From Actinosynnema sp042752395 (lineage in GTDB: Bacteria; Actinomycetota; Actinomycetes; Mycobacteriales; Pseudonocardiaceae): a DNA stretch of 64,000 bases. The position numbers and the translations under genes are program-made. The stretch lies in contig NZ_JBHYXZ010000001.1 in assembly GCF_042752395.1 (NCBI RefSeq), positions 71,537-135,536 on the forward strand. The letters are read 5' to 3'. This document shows positions 15,938 to 23,595 of the stretch, piece after piece; within the stretch, counting starts at the first letter, position 1, and every line of letters begins with the position of its first letter. Below the pieces are notes generated by a model. The model worked only from the letters and a program-made list of their open reading frames with translations. It ran no database searches and was not told the DNA's origin.

Positions 15938-18205
15938 TCAGGCGTCGTCGTCGGCGATGCCGTGACCCCGTTCGATGTCACGCAGGGTGATGGCTTGGGT
16001 GATGTCGTCGGCGCGGATGAGGCTGTCGCCGTCGCTCTTGCGGATGGGTATGTCGGCGTCGCGCAGCGCGGCGGCGAAGGTCTTGGAGGTCCAGTCGCCG
16101 TAGTGGGCGGGGTTGTGGTCGGCCAGGGCGCGCAGCACCAGGGCGGTGCGCATCCTCTTGTCGTCGCCCAGGGCGTGGGCGAGGTCGGCGAGGAAGTCCG
16201 GTGTGGACGTGTGGTCGTCGGTGTCGTGGCCGGTCGGGGCGGGGACGTGACCGGCGCGCAGTTCCATGGCGCGGGCGGTGATGTCGGTGAGGTCGTCGCG
16301 GTCGAGGTAGTAGGCGCGCAGGATGCCGGGTTTGGCCATGATGCCGCGCACCATCGCGGTGCCGACGTCGCCGGGTCCTTCGTCGGTGGCCGGTTCCAGG
16401 TCCACGGCGGAGATGCCGGCCTTGTAGCTGCCGGTGCCGAGCACGGCGTCGTTGGACTGCTGGTCGCCGATGGCGAAGCAGGCTTTGCAGGAGGTGACGG
16501 CGGTGACCTTGCGGGGCAGGGACTGGGTGGAGGCCTCCGGGGTGGCGAACAGGATGGTGACGGCGTACTTGCGGGCGGTGGAGATCAGTTTCATGACGAC
16601 GTCGGCGGCCCGTTCGCCGTACTCCTCGTGCATGAACAGGATCTGGCACTCGTCCAGCACCACGATCCGCGGCCGCAACCTCGGGTCGCGTTCGGCCAGC
16701 TTGCGGCCGACCGCGCGTTCCCGGTGTTCGCGCAGGGCCTTGCCGCGCGTCTCCAGGTCGGCGTAGAGCGCTTCGAGGGTGTCCAGGCATGCCTTGACCG
16801 TCTGGTCGTCGCCGCCGGTGCGCAAGGTGCGCAGCCGCGGGCGCAGCGGGTCGTAGTCGGCGTTCTCGGCGAACACGAACACGTCCACCTCCACCAGCGG
16901 GTCCAGCACCGCGCCGGCGACCAGGGTGATGTAGAGGCTGGACTTGCCCGAGCCCATCACGCCGCCGGCGACGTAGTTGCGCTGGAAGTACTGGCCCACG
17001 ACCTGTTCACCGCGGATGTTGACCCCGATCGGGACACCGGTGAAGTAGTCGGTGGGTCCGGTGGTCTCCAGCAGCGGCCACGGGTCGACCGGTCCCGACA
17101 GCGCGCCGGGGTTGGCCACCCACAGGTCCAGGACACCGGCCTGCCCCTTGGGTTCGGACGGCCACACCTCGGCCGGGGTGCGCACCAGGTTGTGCGCCAG
17201 CACGGACTTGCGTTTGACGATCTCCTCCACCGGCACGCCCAGCGGCAGCACGAGCTGCATCCGCCAGCCCTTGCCGTCCACGACCGGCGGCTGCACCCAC
17301 GTCGGGGTGACGCTGCTGCCCCAGCCCTGCTTGAACGCCTGCCGCAACGCGGGCAGCCCGGTCAGGTGCCGCAACGCGGTCAACACCGCCGACTCGTCGG
17401 GGATGATGCTGCGCCCGTCGGCGGGCTGCGCCTCGGCGCTGGCCGCCCACATCGGCAGCGTGCCCCGCGACCGGCCCGCCGGGATGGACCGCGCGGCCCA
17501 GGTGCCCGCACCGGCCAGCATCCACGCCCACCAGTACGGGCCGACCGGGGACAGCTCCGCCACCGTGGTCCAGAAGTCCACGACGTCGTTCCACCGGTCG
17601 GTCAGCGAGCCCGCGCCGATCACGGCCTGCGCCGCGGCGAACCCCAGCAGCAGCACGTGCCCCGACGCCAGCACCACCACGACACCGGCCGACCAGCGCA
17701 GCACCTCCACCCGCCGCTCACGGCCGCGCTGGGCCTGACCGGACCGGCGCCGCTCCAACACCTCCTCCAGCTCCCGCAACACCCGGAAGTCGTCGGCTGA
17801 CTTCGCGTTCACGCGCAGGGTGGTGATGGCCTGTTCGAGGTCCAGGTGGTGGCGACGCGCACGGCGCTCGGCACGCCGGATCCGCGACCCCGCGACCGCG
17901 TAGCCGGCGGTGCGCACCACCGCCCGCGCGGCGTTGCGGGTCCGGTCGTGCGTGGCACCGGTGCGCACCACCCGCACCACCGCGCCGGCCGCGTCCCGCA
18001 CCCGCTGCGCGGCAAGCCGACGGTCCAGCTCCGCCGACTCCGCATCGGTCAGCACCTCGCCGGGGATCGCGGTGTCGCGCACGACCTCCGCACCGGCGGC
18101 GGCGCGAGTGTCGGCGCGGGTGGTGTCGGCGCGGCGCAGCGGCACCACGTTGCCGTGGTTGCGGTCATCGTCGTCGTGTCGGTGGTCGTGGGCGGTGGTG
18201 CTCAT
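15938..18205 (-). CDS. FtsK/SpoIIIE-like conjugal DNA translocase (TraB-type)
   Basis: A 755-residue transfer protein. A His/Asp-rich N-terminus is followed by a coiled helical region (110-170), two membrane segments (about 171-195 and 223-240), and a cytoplasmic RecA-like motor with Walker A GGVMGSGKSS (414-423) and Walker B IVVLDE (514-519). In AICEs this single protein moves double-stranded DNA between mycelial cells, with no relaxase needed. The C-terminal ~90 residues (SKTFAAALRDADIPIRKSDG) look like the winged-helix site-recognition domain. ATG 18205 follows the upstream stop by four bases with GAGGTGA overlapping it. Confidence 0.9.
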   Translation of the reverse strand: MSTTAHDHRHDDDDRNHGNVVPLRRADTTRADTRAAAGAEVVRDTAIPGEVLTDAESAELDRRLAAQRVRDAAGAVVRVVRTGATHDRTRNAARAVVRTAGYAVAGSRIRRAERRARRHHLDLEQAITTLRVNAKSADDFRVLRELEEVLERRRSGQAQRGRERRVEVLRWSAGVVVVLASGHVLLLGFAAAQAVIGAGSLTDRWNDVVDFWTTVAELSPVGPYWWAWMLAGAGTWAARSIPAGRSRGTLPMWAASAEAQPADGRSIIPDESAVLTALRHLTGLPALRQAFKQGWGSSVTPTWVQPPVVDGKGWRMQLVLPLGVPVEEIVKRKSVLAHNLVRTPAEVWPSEPKGQAGVLDLWVANPGALSGPVDPWPLLETTGPTDYFTGVPIGVNIRGEQVVGQYFQRNYVAGGVMGSGKSSLYITLVAGAVLDPLVEVDVFVFAENADYDPLRPRLRTLRTGGDDQTVKACLDTLEALYADLETRGKALREHRERAVGRKLAERDPRLRPRIVVLDECQILFMHEEYGERAADVVMKLISTARKYAVTILFATPEASTQSLPRKVTAVTSCKACFAIGDQQSNDAVLGTGSYKAGISAVDLEPATDEGPGDVGTAMVRGIMAKPGILRAYYLDRDDLTDITARAMELRAGHVPAPTGHDTDDHTSTPDFLADLAHALGDDKRMRTALVLRALADHNPAHYGDWTSKTFAAALRDADIPIRKSDGDSLIRADDITQAITLRDIERGHGIADDDA

Positions 18206-18209
18206 CGGG

Positions 18210-19334
18210 TCACCTCGCTTCCGGTCGGGTCGGTCGGGCGGGGTCGGTCACGGCGTCACGCAGTTCGCGGGCGTACTCGCTGCCGCAGCGCAGGTGCGCG
18301 CGGATGGCGCTGGCCGACGCGGTCGGCGGCAGCTCACCGGCCGCGATCGCGGCCTGCAGTCGGGGCAGCAACTCGGCGGCCCGCGCGGACAGTCGTGCCT
18401 GAACGATCGGGGTGTCGGTGGCCTCGGCGGCGATCATCGGCACCACCCCGGTCGCGGTGCCGCCGCGCACTGCCGGTGTCGGGCCACCGGGTGCCCCGTC
18501 GGGTGCGCCCCCGGTTGGGGCCGGCGGGGTGTCGGGGCGGGTGCCGGCGGTGTGGTCGAGGTTGGCGAAGCCGTCCCAGATGATCGGCATGACGGTCACC
18601 GCGCCGACCGCGACCAGGGGGCCGATCGCGTGGGCCAGCAAGGTCATCGGCGCGAACGTGTCGGCGACCACCGGCAGGTAGGGCCAGACGTTGAGCGTCA
18701 ACGTCACGCCCAGCGCGCCGAACTCGACCCGGGTCAGGTGGGGGTGGTGCAGGGTGTGGCCGCGGGTGGTGAGGAACGCCTTCGCCCCGACGACCACCAG
18801 CAGCACGGCGGAGATGACCGGTTCCACCGCCCACGCGCCCCACCAGGCCGCGCCGCGCTCGATCATGCCGAGGGTGAGGGTGTGGTGCACGCCGGTGGTG
18901 GACCAGGCCAACGCGCCGACCAGCGCCACCAGGTCCACGACGGTGAGAACCAGGCGCACCCGCGCCGCCTGCCACGCCCGCGCCATCGGGTTCTGCCCGA
19001 GCGCGTGCAGACGCGCGGCCTCACGGCTGCGCTTGAGCGCGCGACGCACCCGCTTGGTGTCCACCAGCAGCGGCGCGGCGTCACCCTGCAACGCCAGCAG
19101 GGCGTGCGCTTCGGCCACCTCGGCACGCAGACCGCGCACTCGCCGTGTGTCCGAACCGGCCGACCGCACGTCGCCCACCGCCACGTCGTCGCGGTGCTCG
19201 TGGGAGCCGATCGGGCCGGAGCGGTGCACGACCGCGGGGGCCGCGGCGGCGACGTAGCGTTCCACCTCGGCAACGGTCGCGGTGAACGGGTCGGACTCGT
19301 CGGGACCAGGGATCGGAAGGGCGGTCGTGCTCAT
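18210..19334 (-). CDS. Multi-pass membrane protein, DUF2637/Spd-like
   Basis: A 374-residue protein. It has a cytoplasmic N-terminal helical part (1-130), about four membrane helices (VRLVLTVVDLVALVGALAW; AVEPVISAVLLVVVGAKAFL; FGALGVTLTLNVW; GPLVAVGAVTVMPIIW), a Pro/Gly-rich linker, and a C-terminal ~65-residue helical domain (ASASAIRAHLRCGSEYARELRDAV) that resembles a small DNA-binding fold. DUF2637-type proteins accompany FtsK-like transfer genes in Streptomyces plasmids and AICEs and are thought to aid intramycelial spread. ATG 19334 overlaps the preceding stop and has AGGAGG. Family assignment is from layout and memory only. Confidence 0.6.
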   Translation of the reverse strand: MSTTALPIPGPDESDPFTATVAEVERYVAAAAPAVVHRSGPIGSHEHRDDVAVGDVRSAGSDTRRVRGLRAEVAEAHALLALQGDAAPLLVDTKRVRRALKRSREAARLHALGQNPMARAWQAARVRLVLTVVDLVALVGALAWSTTGVHHTLTLGMIERGAAWWGAWAVEPVISAVLLVVVGAKAFLTTRGHTLHHPHLTRVEFGALGVTLTLNVWPYLPVVADTFAPMTLLAHAIGPLVAVGAVTVMPIIWDGFANLDHTAGTRPDTPPAPTGGAPDGAPGGPTPAVRGGTATGVVPMIAAEATDTPIVQARLSARAAELLPRLQAAIAAGELPPTASASAIRAHLRCGSEYARELRDAVTDPARPTRPEAR

Positions 19335-19606
19335 CGGGTCACCTCCTGTCGCCGCAGGTACAGCGGGGGACGGGACAACTGGGTACGGACGGGCCGGCGG
19401 GCGGCGCGGCGCAGCAGCACCGCCGACAGCAGCGCCGGGGCACCGACCGCGACCAGCACCACGGTCGGGTCGTCGGCCTGGGTGATCACCGCCCACTGCG
19501 CCAAGCCGATCAGCCCGGCGACCATGAGCAGCTTCCACAGCACGATCACCGCGACCAGGGCCAGCGCGGCGGCCAGGAGCAGCAGCGGGGTGGGCACGGC
19601 GGTCAC
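19331..19606 (-). CDS. Small membrane protein of transfer region
   Basis: A 91-residue protein beginning TAVPTPLLLLAAALALVAV after GTG 19606. There is one long or two short N-terminal hydrophobic helices (residues 5-40), another at 46-66 (TVVLVAVGAPALLSAVLL), and a basic tail (RRAARRPVR). GTG overlaps the upstream stop (GTGA) and the stop overlaps the next start (ATGA), so it is translationally embedded in the transfer operon. A spread-type (Spd) role is plausible from position. Confidence 0.6.
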   Translation of the reverse strand: MTAVPTPLLLLAAALALVAVIVLWKLLMVAGLIGLAQWAVITQADDPTVVLVAVGAPALLSAVLLRRAARRPVRTQLSRPPLYLRRQEVTR

Positions 19607-20547
19607 CGGGCACCCCCGCACAGCAGCGGGACGGCGGTGACGGTGGGCTGGCCCAGGACCATGCAGCGCAGGTCCAGGTCGTGCGGCACGATCGGCGGAC
19701 CGCCCAGCAGGGCCGCGCCGACCGCGACCAGGAACACCCGGTTGCACGCGTCGCTGCCCTTCTTGAACCGCGGGGCCTGGTAGAGCAGGTAGGCGGCGGT
19801 CCACCACGCCGTCCAATCGCCCTCGGCGGCGGTGGCCAGCACGGTCATGGCCTCCGTGAACAGCACCGGCCGCACGTCGTCGGCGGCGGTGACCGCGTAC
19901 AGCGGCTCACCGCCGGTCTCCACCTCGGCGGTGCCCCGCCGGGCCGTGACCCGCGCGCCCAACCGCGCCGCCACTTCGCGGGCGGCGTCACCGCGCACGA
20001 GCGCGTTGCCGCGCACGGTGCCGCCGGTGACCGGCAGCGCGACCGTGTTGTGCAGCCAGTCGGCGTGGGGTGCCTCGACGGCGAAGCGGCGCAGCGCGGC
20101 GTCACCGTAGGCGGCCACGACCCGGCTCGCCGGGGTGTCCTGCCCTCCGACGAACGTGCGGGTGGCGGCGTCCCAGCGCGAACCGCGCCGGAACCGCCCG
20201 ACCACCCCCAACCGGTCGTAGTTCGGACCCGCCTCGTCCAGCGTGGCCGCGAACCGCTCGACCGCCGGACGGTTGCCCGGGTGGTAGCGGGGGTCGTCGG
20301 CGACGGCCGCCAGCGACCGCCGCCACCGCACCGCCGCGTCGTAGGCCGCGTTCAGCGCCGCCATCCGCCCGCCACGGGTCGGGCCGGTCAGGCCGGGGGC
20401 CACGTGGTCGTGCACGGTGCGGGCGGCGCGGGCCTGCTCGACGGCGAACGAGCGCACCCGCGCTTCGTCGGCGGTGCCGCGCAACGCCAGGTGCGGCGTC
20501 GGGAAGTTCTCCGGCGAGAAGCCGGTGGTGACCAGCGGTTCACTCAT
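19603..20547 (-). CDS. Transfer-operon protein of unknown function
   Basis: A 314-residue soluble protein, unrecognised. The first half is helical and basic; the second contains DWTAWWTAAYLLYQAPRFKK and a hydrophobic patch (VFLVAVGAALLGG) near residue 275, then two Cys (RCMVLGQ, LLCGGAR). ATG 20547 overlaps the end of the upstream 56-residue gene by eight bases. No catalytic motif I can name. Position between small Cys proteins and Spd-like genes suggests a conjugation accessory. Confidence 0.6.
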   Translation of the reverse strand: MSEPLVTTGFSPENFPTPHLALRGTADEARVRSFAVEQARAARTVHDHVAPGLTGPTRGGRMAALNAAYDAAVRWRRSLAAVADDPRYHPGNRPAVERFAATLDEAGPNYDRLGVVGRFRRGSRWDAATRTFVGGQDTPASRVVAAYGDAALRRFAVEAPHADWLHNTVALPVTGGTVRGNALVRGDAAREVAARLGARVTARRGTAEVETGGEPLYAVTAADDVRPVLFTEAMTVLATAAEGDWTAWWTAAYLLYQAPRFKKGSDACNRVFLVAVGAALLGGPPIVPHDLDLRCMVLGQPTVTAVPLLCGGAR

Positions 20548-20710
20548 CGTCGGCCACCCCCGACAACTGCCGCTCGGCCAGCCGGGCACGGTCGCGCAGG
20601 TAGGCCGGGGCGTCGTCCCAGGACCGGCCGGGGTGGGCGGCCTCGTAGCGGGCACGGGCCGCGGGCTCGACCCGCGACACCGCGGTGCGGGGAAAGGTCG
20701 TGCGTGACAT
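20540..20710 (-). CDS. 56-residue basic protein
   Basis: Begins MSRTTFPRTAVSRVEPAARA and contains GRSWDDAPAYLRDRARLAER. ATG 20710 has GGAG nine bases upstream. It is preceded by the first copy of the double-hairpin leader (20729-20800). It overlaps the next gene by eight bases. Function unknown; the amphipathic basic helices would suit nucleic-acid or protein binding. Confidence 0.55.
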   Translation of the reverse strand: MSRTTFPRTAVSRVEPAARARYEAAHPGRSWDDAPAYLRDRARLAERQLSGVADDE

Positions 20711-20728
20711 GCTTGCGCTCTCCTGACC

Positions 20729-20800
20729 CGCACCCGAGGGTGCGGTGTTGGGGTGGACCGGACCGGCGGCGGTCTCTTTGCCGGAGTGGGCCGCCGGTCC
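20729..20800 (-). promoter_or_regulatory. Double-hairpin leader, copy 1
   Basis: Minus-strand order: an 11-bp stem (arms 20790-20800 and 20760-20770, 19-nt loop), then a 6-bp stem CGCACC-CTCG-GGTGCG (20729-20744), then the ribosome site of the 56-residue gene. A 51-bp block (20750-20800) is identical to 21461-21511. Confidence 0.65.
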
Positions 20801-20808
20801 GGGCGAGA

Positions 20809-21021
20809 TCAGTAGTCGAAGCCGTCGTCGTAGTCGTCGTAGTCGTCGTGGTCGTCGTGGTCGGGTTCCTCGTCGTGGACCTCGACCAGTTCGGCGCGGT
20901 GGCCGGGGTTGGCCTTGAGGTGGTGGCGCAGGTTGGCGCGCGCGTCGCCGATGTCGGGGACCGTGATGAACGAAGTCCGGCCGCAGTCGCACTGCCAGCC
21001 GTACCGGGTGATCCAGGCCAT
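20809..21021 (-). CDS. 70-residue CxC protein with Asp/Tyr repeat tail
   Basis: MAWITRYGWQCDCGRTSFIT starts a compact beta-hairpin-like Cys motif (C11, C13), continues with a helix (DARANLRHHLKANPGH), and ends in an acidic repeat HDDHDDYDDYDDGFDY encoded by a GTCGTC-rich tract. It resembles half a zinc ribbon. It may work with the other CxC proteins of this cluster or bind a basic partner through its tail; unknown. Confidence 0.6.
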   Translation of the reverse strand: MAWITRYGWQCDCGRTSFITVPDIGDARANLRHHLKANPGHRAELVEVHDEEPDHDDHDDYDDYDDGFDY

Positions 21022-21049
21022 GTGCGTGTCCTCCCTCAGGGAACGGTGG

Positions 21050-21229
21050 CTACTTCTTCTTGAGGTGCGGGAAGACGTTGAGGGTCTTCGCGCCGCACTG
21101 GCAGACCCAGACCTGGAAGGGCTTGCCGATCTTCTTGTCGAAACCGCGCTCCCCGGTGTCGGTGAAGTCGGCGTGTTCGCCCCAGGCCGGGACGCAGCCG
21201 CTGTCGCTGTCGGTGTCGGTGTTCTTCAT
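21050..21229 (-). CDS. 59-residue CxC protein
   Basis: MKNTDTDSDSGCVPAWGEHA, then WVCQCGAKTLNVFPHLKKK at the end. Cys at 12, 43 and 45. ATG 21229 lies behind a weak AAAGG-like site. The WxCxCG core is shared with the 70-residue neighbours, suggesting a family of zinc-ribbon-like mini-proteins. Function unknown. Confidence 0.55.
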   Translation of the reverse strand: MKNTDTDSDSGCVPAWGEHADFTDTGERGFDKKIGKPFQVWVCQCGAKTLNVFPHLKKK

Positions 21230-21256
21230 GACGTCGCCTTTCGTGAACGGATGAGG

Positions 21257-21418
21257 TCAGAGGTGGCGGGCGAGGTGCCAGAGCTGGCACATCTCCCCGC
21301 CGCAGGTCACGCCGTCGGACAGGCGTCCCCGGCGCAGCGGTTTGCCGCAGTGGCCGCCCTTGCGGCCGGTCGGCGCGGGGCATCGGGTCGTGGTCCGGGT
21401 GATCAGGCTGCGCAACAC
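21257..21418 (-). CDS. 53-residue Cys protein
   Basis: Starts at GTG 21418 with GGAG nine bases upstream. Contains RCPAPTGRKGGHCG and TCGGEMCQLW, a CX10C...CX4C arrangement compatible with a small zinc-binding knuckle. Preceded by copy 2 of the double-hairpin leader. No family recognised. Confidence 0.5.
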   Translation of the reverse strand: MLRSLITRTTTRCPAPTGRKGGHCGKPLRRGRLSDGVTCGGEMCQLWHLARHL

Positions 21419-21434
21419 GGGTGTTCTCCTGACC

Positions 21435-21511
21435 CGCACCCGAAGGTGCGGTGGTAGTGGGGGGTGGACCGGACCGGCGGCGGTCTCTTTGCCGGAGTGG
21501 GCCGCCGGTCC
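21435..21511 (-). promoter_or_regulatory. Double-hairpin leader, copy 2
   Basis: Same layout as copy 1: an 11-bp stem (21501-21511 with 21471-21481) followed by CGCACC-TTCG-GGTGCG (21435-21450), here with a C(UUCG)G super-stable tetraloop, directly before the ribosome site of the 53-residue gene. Confidence 0.65.
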
Positions 21512-21519
21512 AGGCGGCG

Positions 21520-21732
21520 TCAGTAGTCGCCGGTGAGTCGGACGGACGCGCCGCACGAGTGCGTGGTCGTGACCACGGCCTCACCGACCTCACCGAGCAC
21601 CGTGGTCACGGTGGCCTTGCCTTCGACCGTGCGACCGCACGGGCAACGGCCGGTGAGCGTGACCTGGCGGGTGAAAGTGCCGCGGTTCCCGCGGCTGGAA
21701 CGCGCGAGCTTCGAACTGGCGGACCACGCCAT
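21520..21732 (-). CDS. 70-residue CxC protein
   Basis: Begins MAWSASSKLARSSRGNRGTF, with GRCPCGRTVEGKATVT in the middle and THSCGASVRL at the end: three Cys in an alternating beta pattern like a zinc ribbon missing one ligand. ATG 21732 has AAAGG upstream; a longer in-frame start at 21898 lacks a ribosome site. It belongs to the cluster of four small Cys proteins in this operon. Function unknown. Confidence 0.55.
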   Translation of the reverse strand: MAWSASSKLARSSRGNRGTFTRQVTLTGRCPCGRTVEGKATVTTVLGEVGEAVVTTTHSCGASVRLTGDY

Positions 21733-21929
21733 GACATGCCTTTCGCAGACGGGTCGGTCGTCCTGTGCCGTGGCGACCGGGTGACGGGGAGGAACGCGGG
21801 TGCCGTTGTCGCCCGCGGCGGCGCGCCTGCCGAGGTGCTCTCGACCGCGAAGTCGATGTCGTGTGCGGGCAGGTGGGAACGGGAACCACACGGTCATGGG
21901 AACCGCCGCGCCGAACCGGCCGGTCGTGT

Positions 21930-22166
21930 TCAGCGCACCGGCCCGTGCGTGTGCGGACCGACGTTGTCGCCGGCCAACGACACGGCCAACGTGGCGTGCA
22001 CCTGCGCCGCCGCCAACTCCCGCATCACCGTGTCGTGATGGGTGGTGGAATACGCCTCCCACAGCAACTGCCGCGCCCTGAGACGGTGCTCCTCGGCCGT
22101 CCACTCCCGCCGAACCTCACGGTCCCGGTGGGCGTGGTAGCGGTCCCCGGTCAGGTAGTCGCCCAT
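21930..22166 (-). CDS. 78-residue charged helical protein
   Basis: MGDYLTGDRYHAHRDREVRR starts a strongly charged helical protein (EEHRLRARQLLWEAYSTTHHD). The ATG overlaps the upstream stop as TGATG. The junction and first codons (MGD) repeat those of the next gene upstream. No family recognised. Confidence 0.5.
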   Translation of the reverse strand: MGDYLTGDRYHAHRDREVRREWTAEEHRLRARQLLWEAYSTTHHDTVMRELAAAQVHATLAVSLAGDNVGPHTHGPVR

Positions 22167-22606
22167 CACGCCACCGCCCCCACGACCAGGTCGGCAACCC
22201 GTGCCGCCACCTCGGCGGCGGGCAGCTCCACCGCACCGGTGTCCGGGCACAGCGCCACACCCAACACCGCCGCCGCCCGACCGACGGCCTCCCCTGTGAG
22301 GTGGTCCCACACCTCCACCCGCGCGGTACCCACCGACGTGGACACCTCGTCCACCGCGACCATCCGCACGTAGCCGCCGATCGGACGCAACTCGACGTGG
22401 CCCATGCCCAGCGCCAACGCCACCCGCGCCAACTGCAACACGTCCTGCTCCCACGACGGGCGCGCACGCATCTGCAACGACACCACCGCACCCGTGTCCA
22501 ACCGCGCGCCGCGACGGAAGTCCACCGCGAACACCTCGTCCAGCGCGTCGCCGTACTCGGCCAACACCGCCGCCGTCACCGCGGCCACCCTCGCCAAGTC
22601 GCCCAT
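22166..22606 (-). CDS. 146-residue protein of unknown function
   Basis: An alpha/beta protein beginning MGDLARVAAVTAAVLAEYGD. Regular strands (TGAVVSLQMRA, HVELRPIGGYVRMVAV, ARVEVWDHLTG) suggest a small PAS- or cystatin-like sheet; no motif is diagnostic. TGATG couplings join it to both neighbours. It stands between the PycTM-like membrane protein and the 78-residue protein. Confidence 0.5.
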   Translation of the reverse strand: MGDLARVAAVTAAVLAEYGDALDEVFAVDFRRGARLDTGAVVSLQMRARPSWEQDVLQLARVALALGMGHVELRPIGGYVRMVAVDEVSTSVGTARVEVWDHLTGEAVGRAAAVLGVALCPDTGAVELPAAEVAARVADLVVGAVA

Positions 22607-23082
22607 CACGCCACCGCCACCACGGCCAGCGCCGCCGCCAACAGCACCGAGCTGCACACCAGCGCATCCACCGCCGCCCGAACCCGCCGGTACTTCATCT
22701 GCACCCGCACCGACAGCCGCACCACGTCCACCGCCTGCACCCTCACACTCACCTGCCGGTCCAACTCGACCAGCAGGTCCGACGGCTTCCCGGCGAACCC
22801 GGCCAGGAACCCGAACCCGGAGGAGTCCTCCCGGCTCAACCACGGACGGACCACGGTCAGCAGGATCACCACACTGACCAGCGCCGGAGCGGTCGCGATC
22901 CACAACAGCAACTCCGCGGCGAACGGCAGGCCGCGCGTGGTCAACGCCACCACACCCGCCAGGAACCCGCCGAACAGCGGCAACAACGTCCCCGCCTTGG
23001 CATCCGCCCGCCGCATCTGGTCGGCCACCTCAACGTGCGCCGACTCCACCCGCCTCACCACGTGCTCAGCGACCTGGGCCAT
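22606..23082 (-). CDS. Membrane protein resembling Pycsar TM effectors (PycTM/DUF5706)
   Basis: A 158-residue protein. An N-terminal amphipathic helix leads into RADAKAGTLLPLFGGFLAG. Membrane helices lie at about 31-49 and 56-79; a cytoplasmic segment (80-136) is followed by a C-terminal helix (137-157). The D-x-K-A-G/A motif at the first helix and this 2+1 layout resemble PycTM (DUF5706) effectors, which disrupt membranes when cyclic pyrimidine nucleotides bind. No cyclase gene is in the window, so here it may instead be a transfer or entry-exclusion membrane protein. The start is ATG 23082 (TGATG coupling); GTG 23085 is also possible. Confidence 0.5.
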   Translation of the reverse strand: MAQVAEHVVRRVESAHVEVADQMRRADAKAGTLLPLFGGFLAGVVALTTRGLPFAAELLLWIATAPALVSVVILLTVVRPWLSREDSSGFGFLAGFAGKPSDLLVELDRQVSVRVQAVDVVRLSVRVQMKYRRVRAAVDALVCSSVLLAAALAVVAVA

Positions 23083-23462
23083 CACGCCACCCGGCCCGAA
23101 CCCGACGCGGCCTGCCTCGCGGCACGCCGCGCGGCGTTGCGAGCGGCGTTACGCCGCGCCTTACGACCCTTGCCCTTGCTCCGGCCGAACACCGGAACCG
23201 GCATCGCGAGCCCGACCGGCGAAGCCGGCCCACCCGACCGCTCCGCGTCCGCCAACTCGGCCGCGGCCTGGTCCACACCCACACTGCCGTACTTCGGCGT
23301 GATCCCCGCCAACGCACGAGCCAGGATCCGCCGGTTACGACGCTCCCGCGCCGAACCGTCCAACAACCCCGACGTCGGCTCCCCCAACGCGATCTCCACC
23401 GACACCTGCGCGTCCAACAGCGCCAACGCCGACGGCGTCAAACCGTCCGGGTAGTTGCTCAT
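23082..23462 (-). CDS. First gene of transfer operon, basic C-terminus
   Basis: A 126-residue protein starting MSNYPDGLTPSALALLDAQV, with an acidic middle and a very basic Lys/Arg/Ala tail (KGKGRKARRNAARNAARR) like a nucleic-acid-binding histone-type tail. GTG 23471, three residues earlier, is closer to GGAGGG and is an alternative start. It is the promoter-proximal gene of the minus-strand operon, and operator copy 1 (23489-23500) overlaps its promoter region. Confidence 0.55.
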   Translation of the reverse strand: MSNYPDGLTPSALALLDAQVSVEIALGEPTSGLLDGSARERRNRRILARALAGITPKYGSVGVDQAAAELADAERSGGPASPVGLAMPVPVFGRSKGKGRKARRNAARNAARRAARQAASGSGRVA

Positions 23463-23488
23463 CGTGTTCACGTGCCCTCCGTCGTACA

Positions 23489-23587
23489 GGGGGTCTAAAC
23501 CCTGATCTCGGCCCACAACCCGGTCGGTTGAGGGGGTGTAAACACACCGTAGGACTGCGGTGCGATGGCTGTCAAGGGGGTCTAAAC
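23489..23587. promoter_or_regulatory. Three phased GGGGGTSTAAAC operators
   Basis: GGGGGTCTAAAC at 23489-23500, GGGGGTGTAAAC at 23532-23543 and GGGGGTCTAAAC at 23576-23587. Start-to-start distances are 43 and 44 bp, near four helical turns, so all lie on about one DNA face. Copy 3 overlaps the -10 (TAAACT, 23583-23588) of the rightward HTH gene, and copy 1 lies just upstream of the leftward operon. Likely bound by the adjacent HTH protein. Confidence 0.7.
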
Positions 23588-23595
23588 TCAGCTGT

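Noticed and set aside
15887..17800. 637-codon plus-strand frame opposite the FtsK-like gene
   Set aside because: Low-complexity Gly/Val/Gln/His translation; Walker motifs are on the minus strand.
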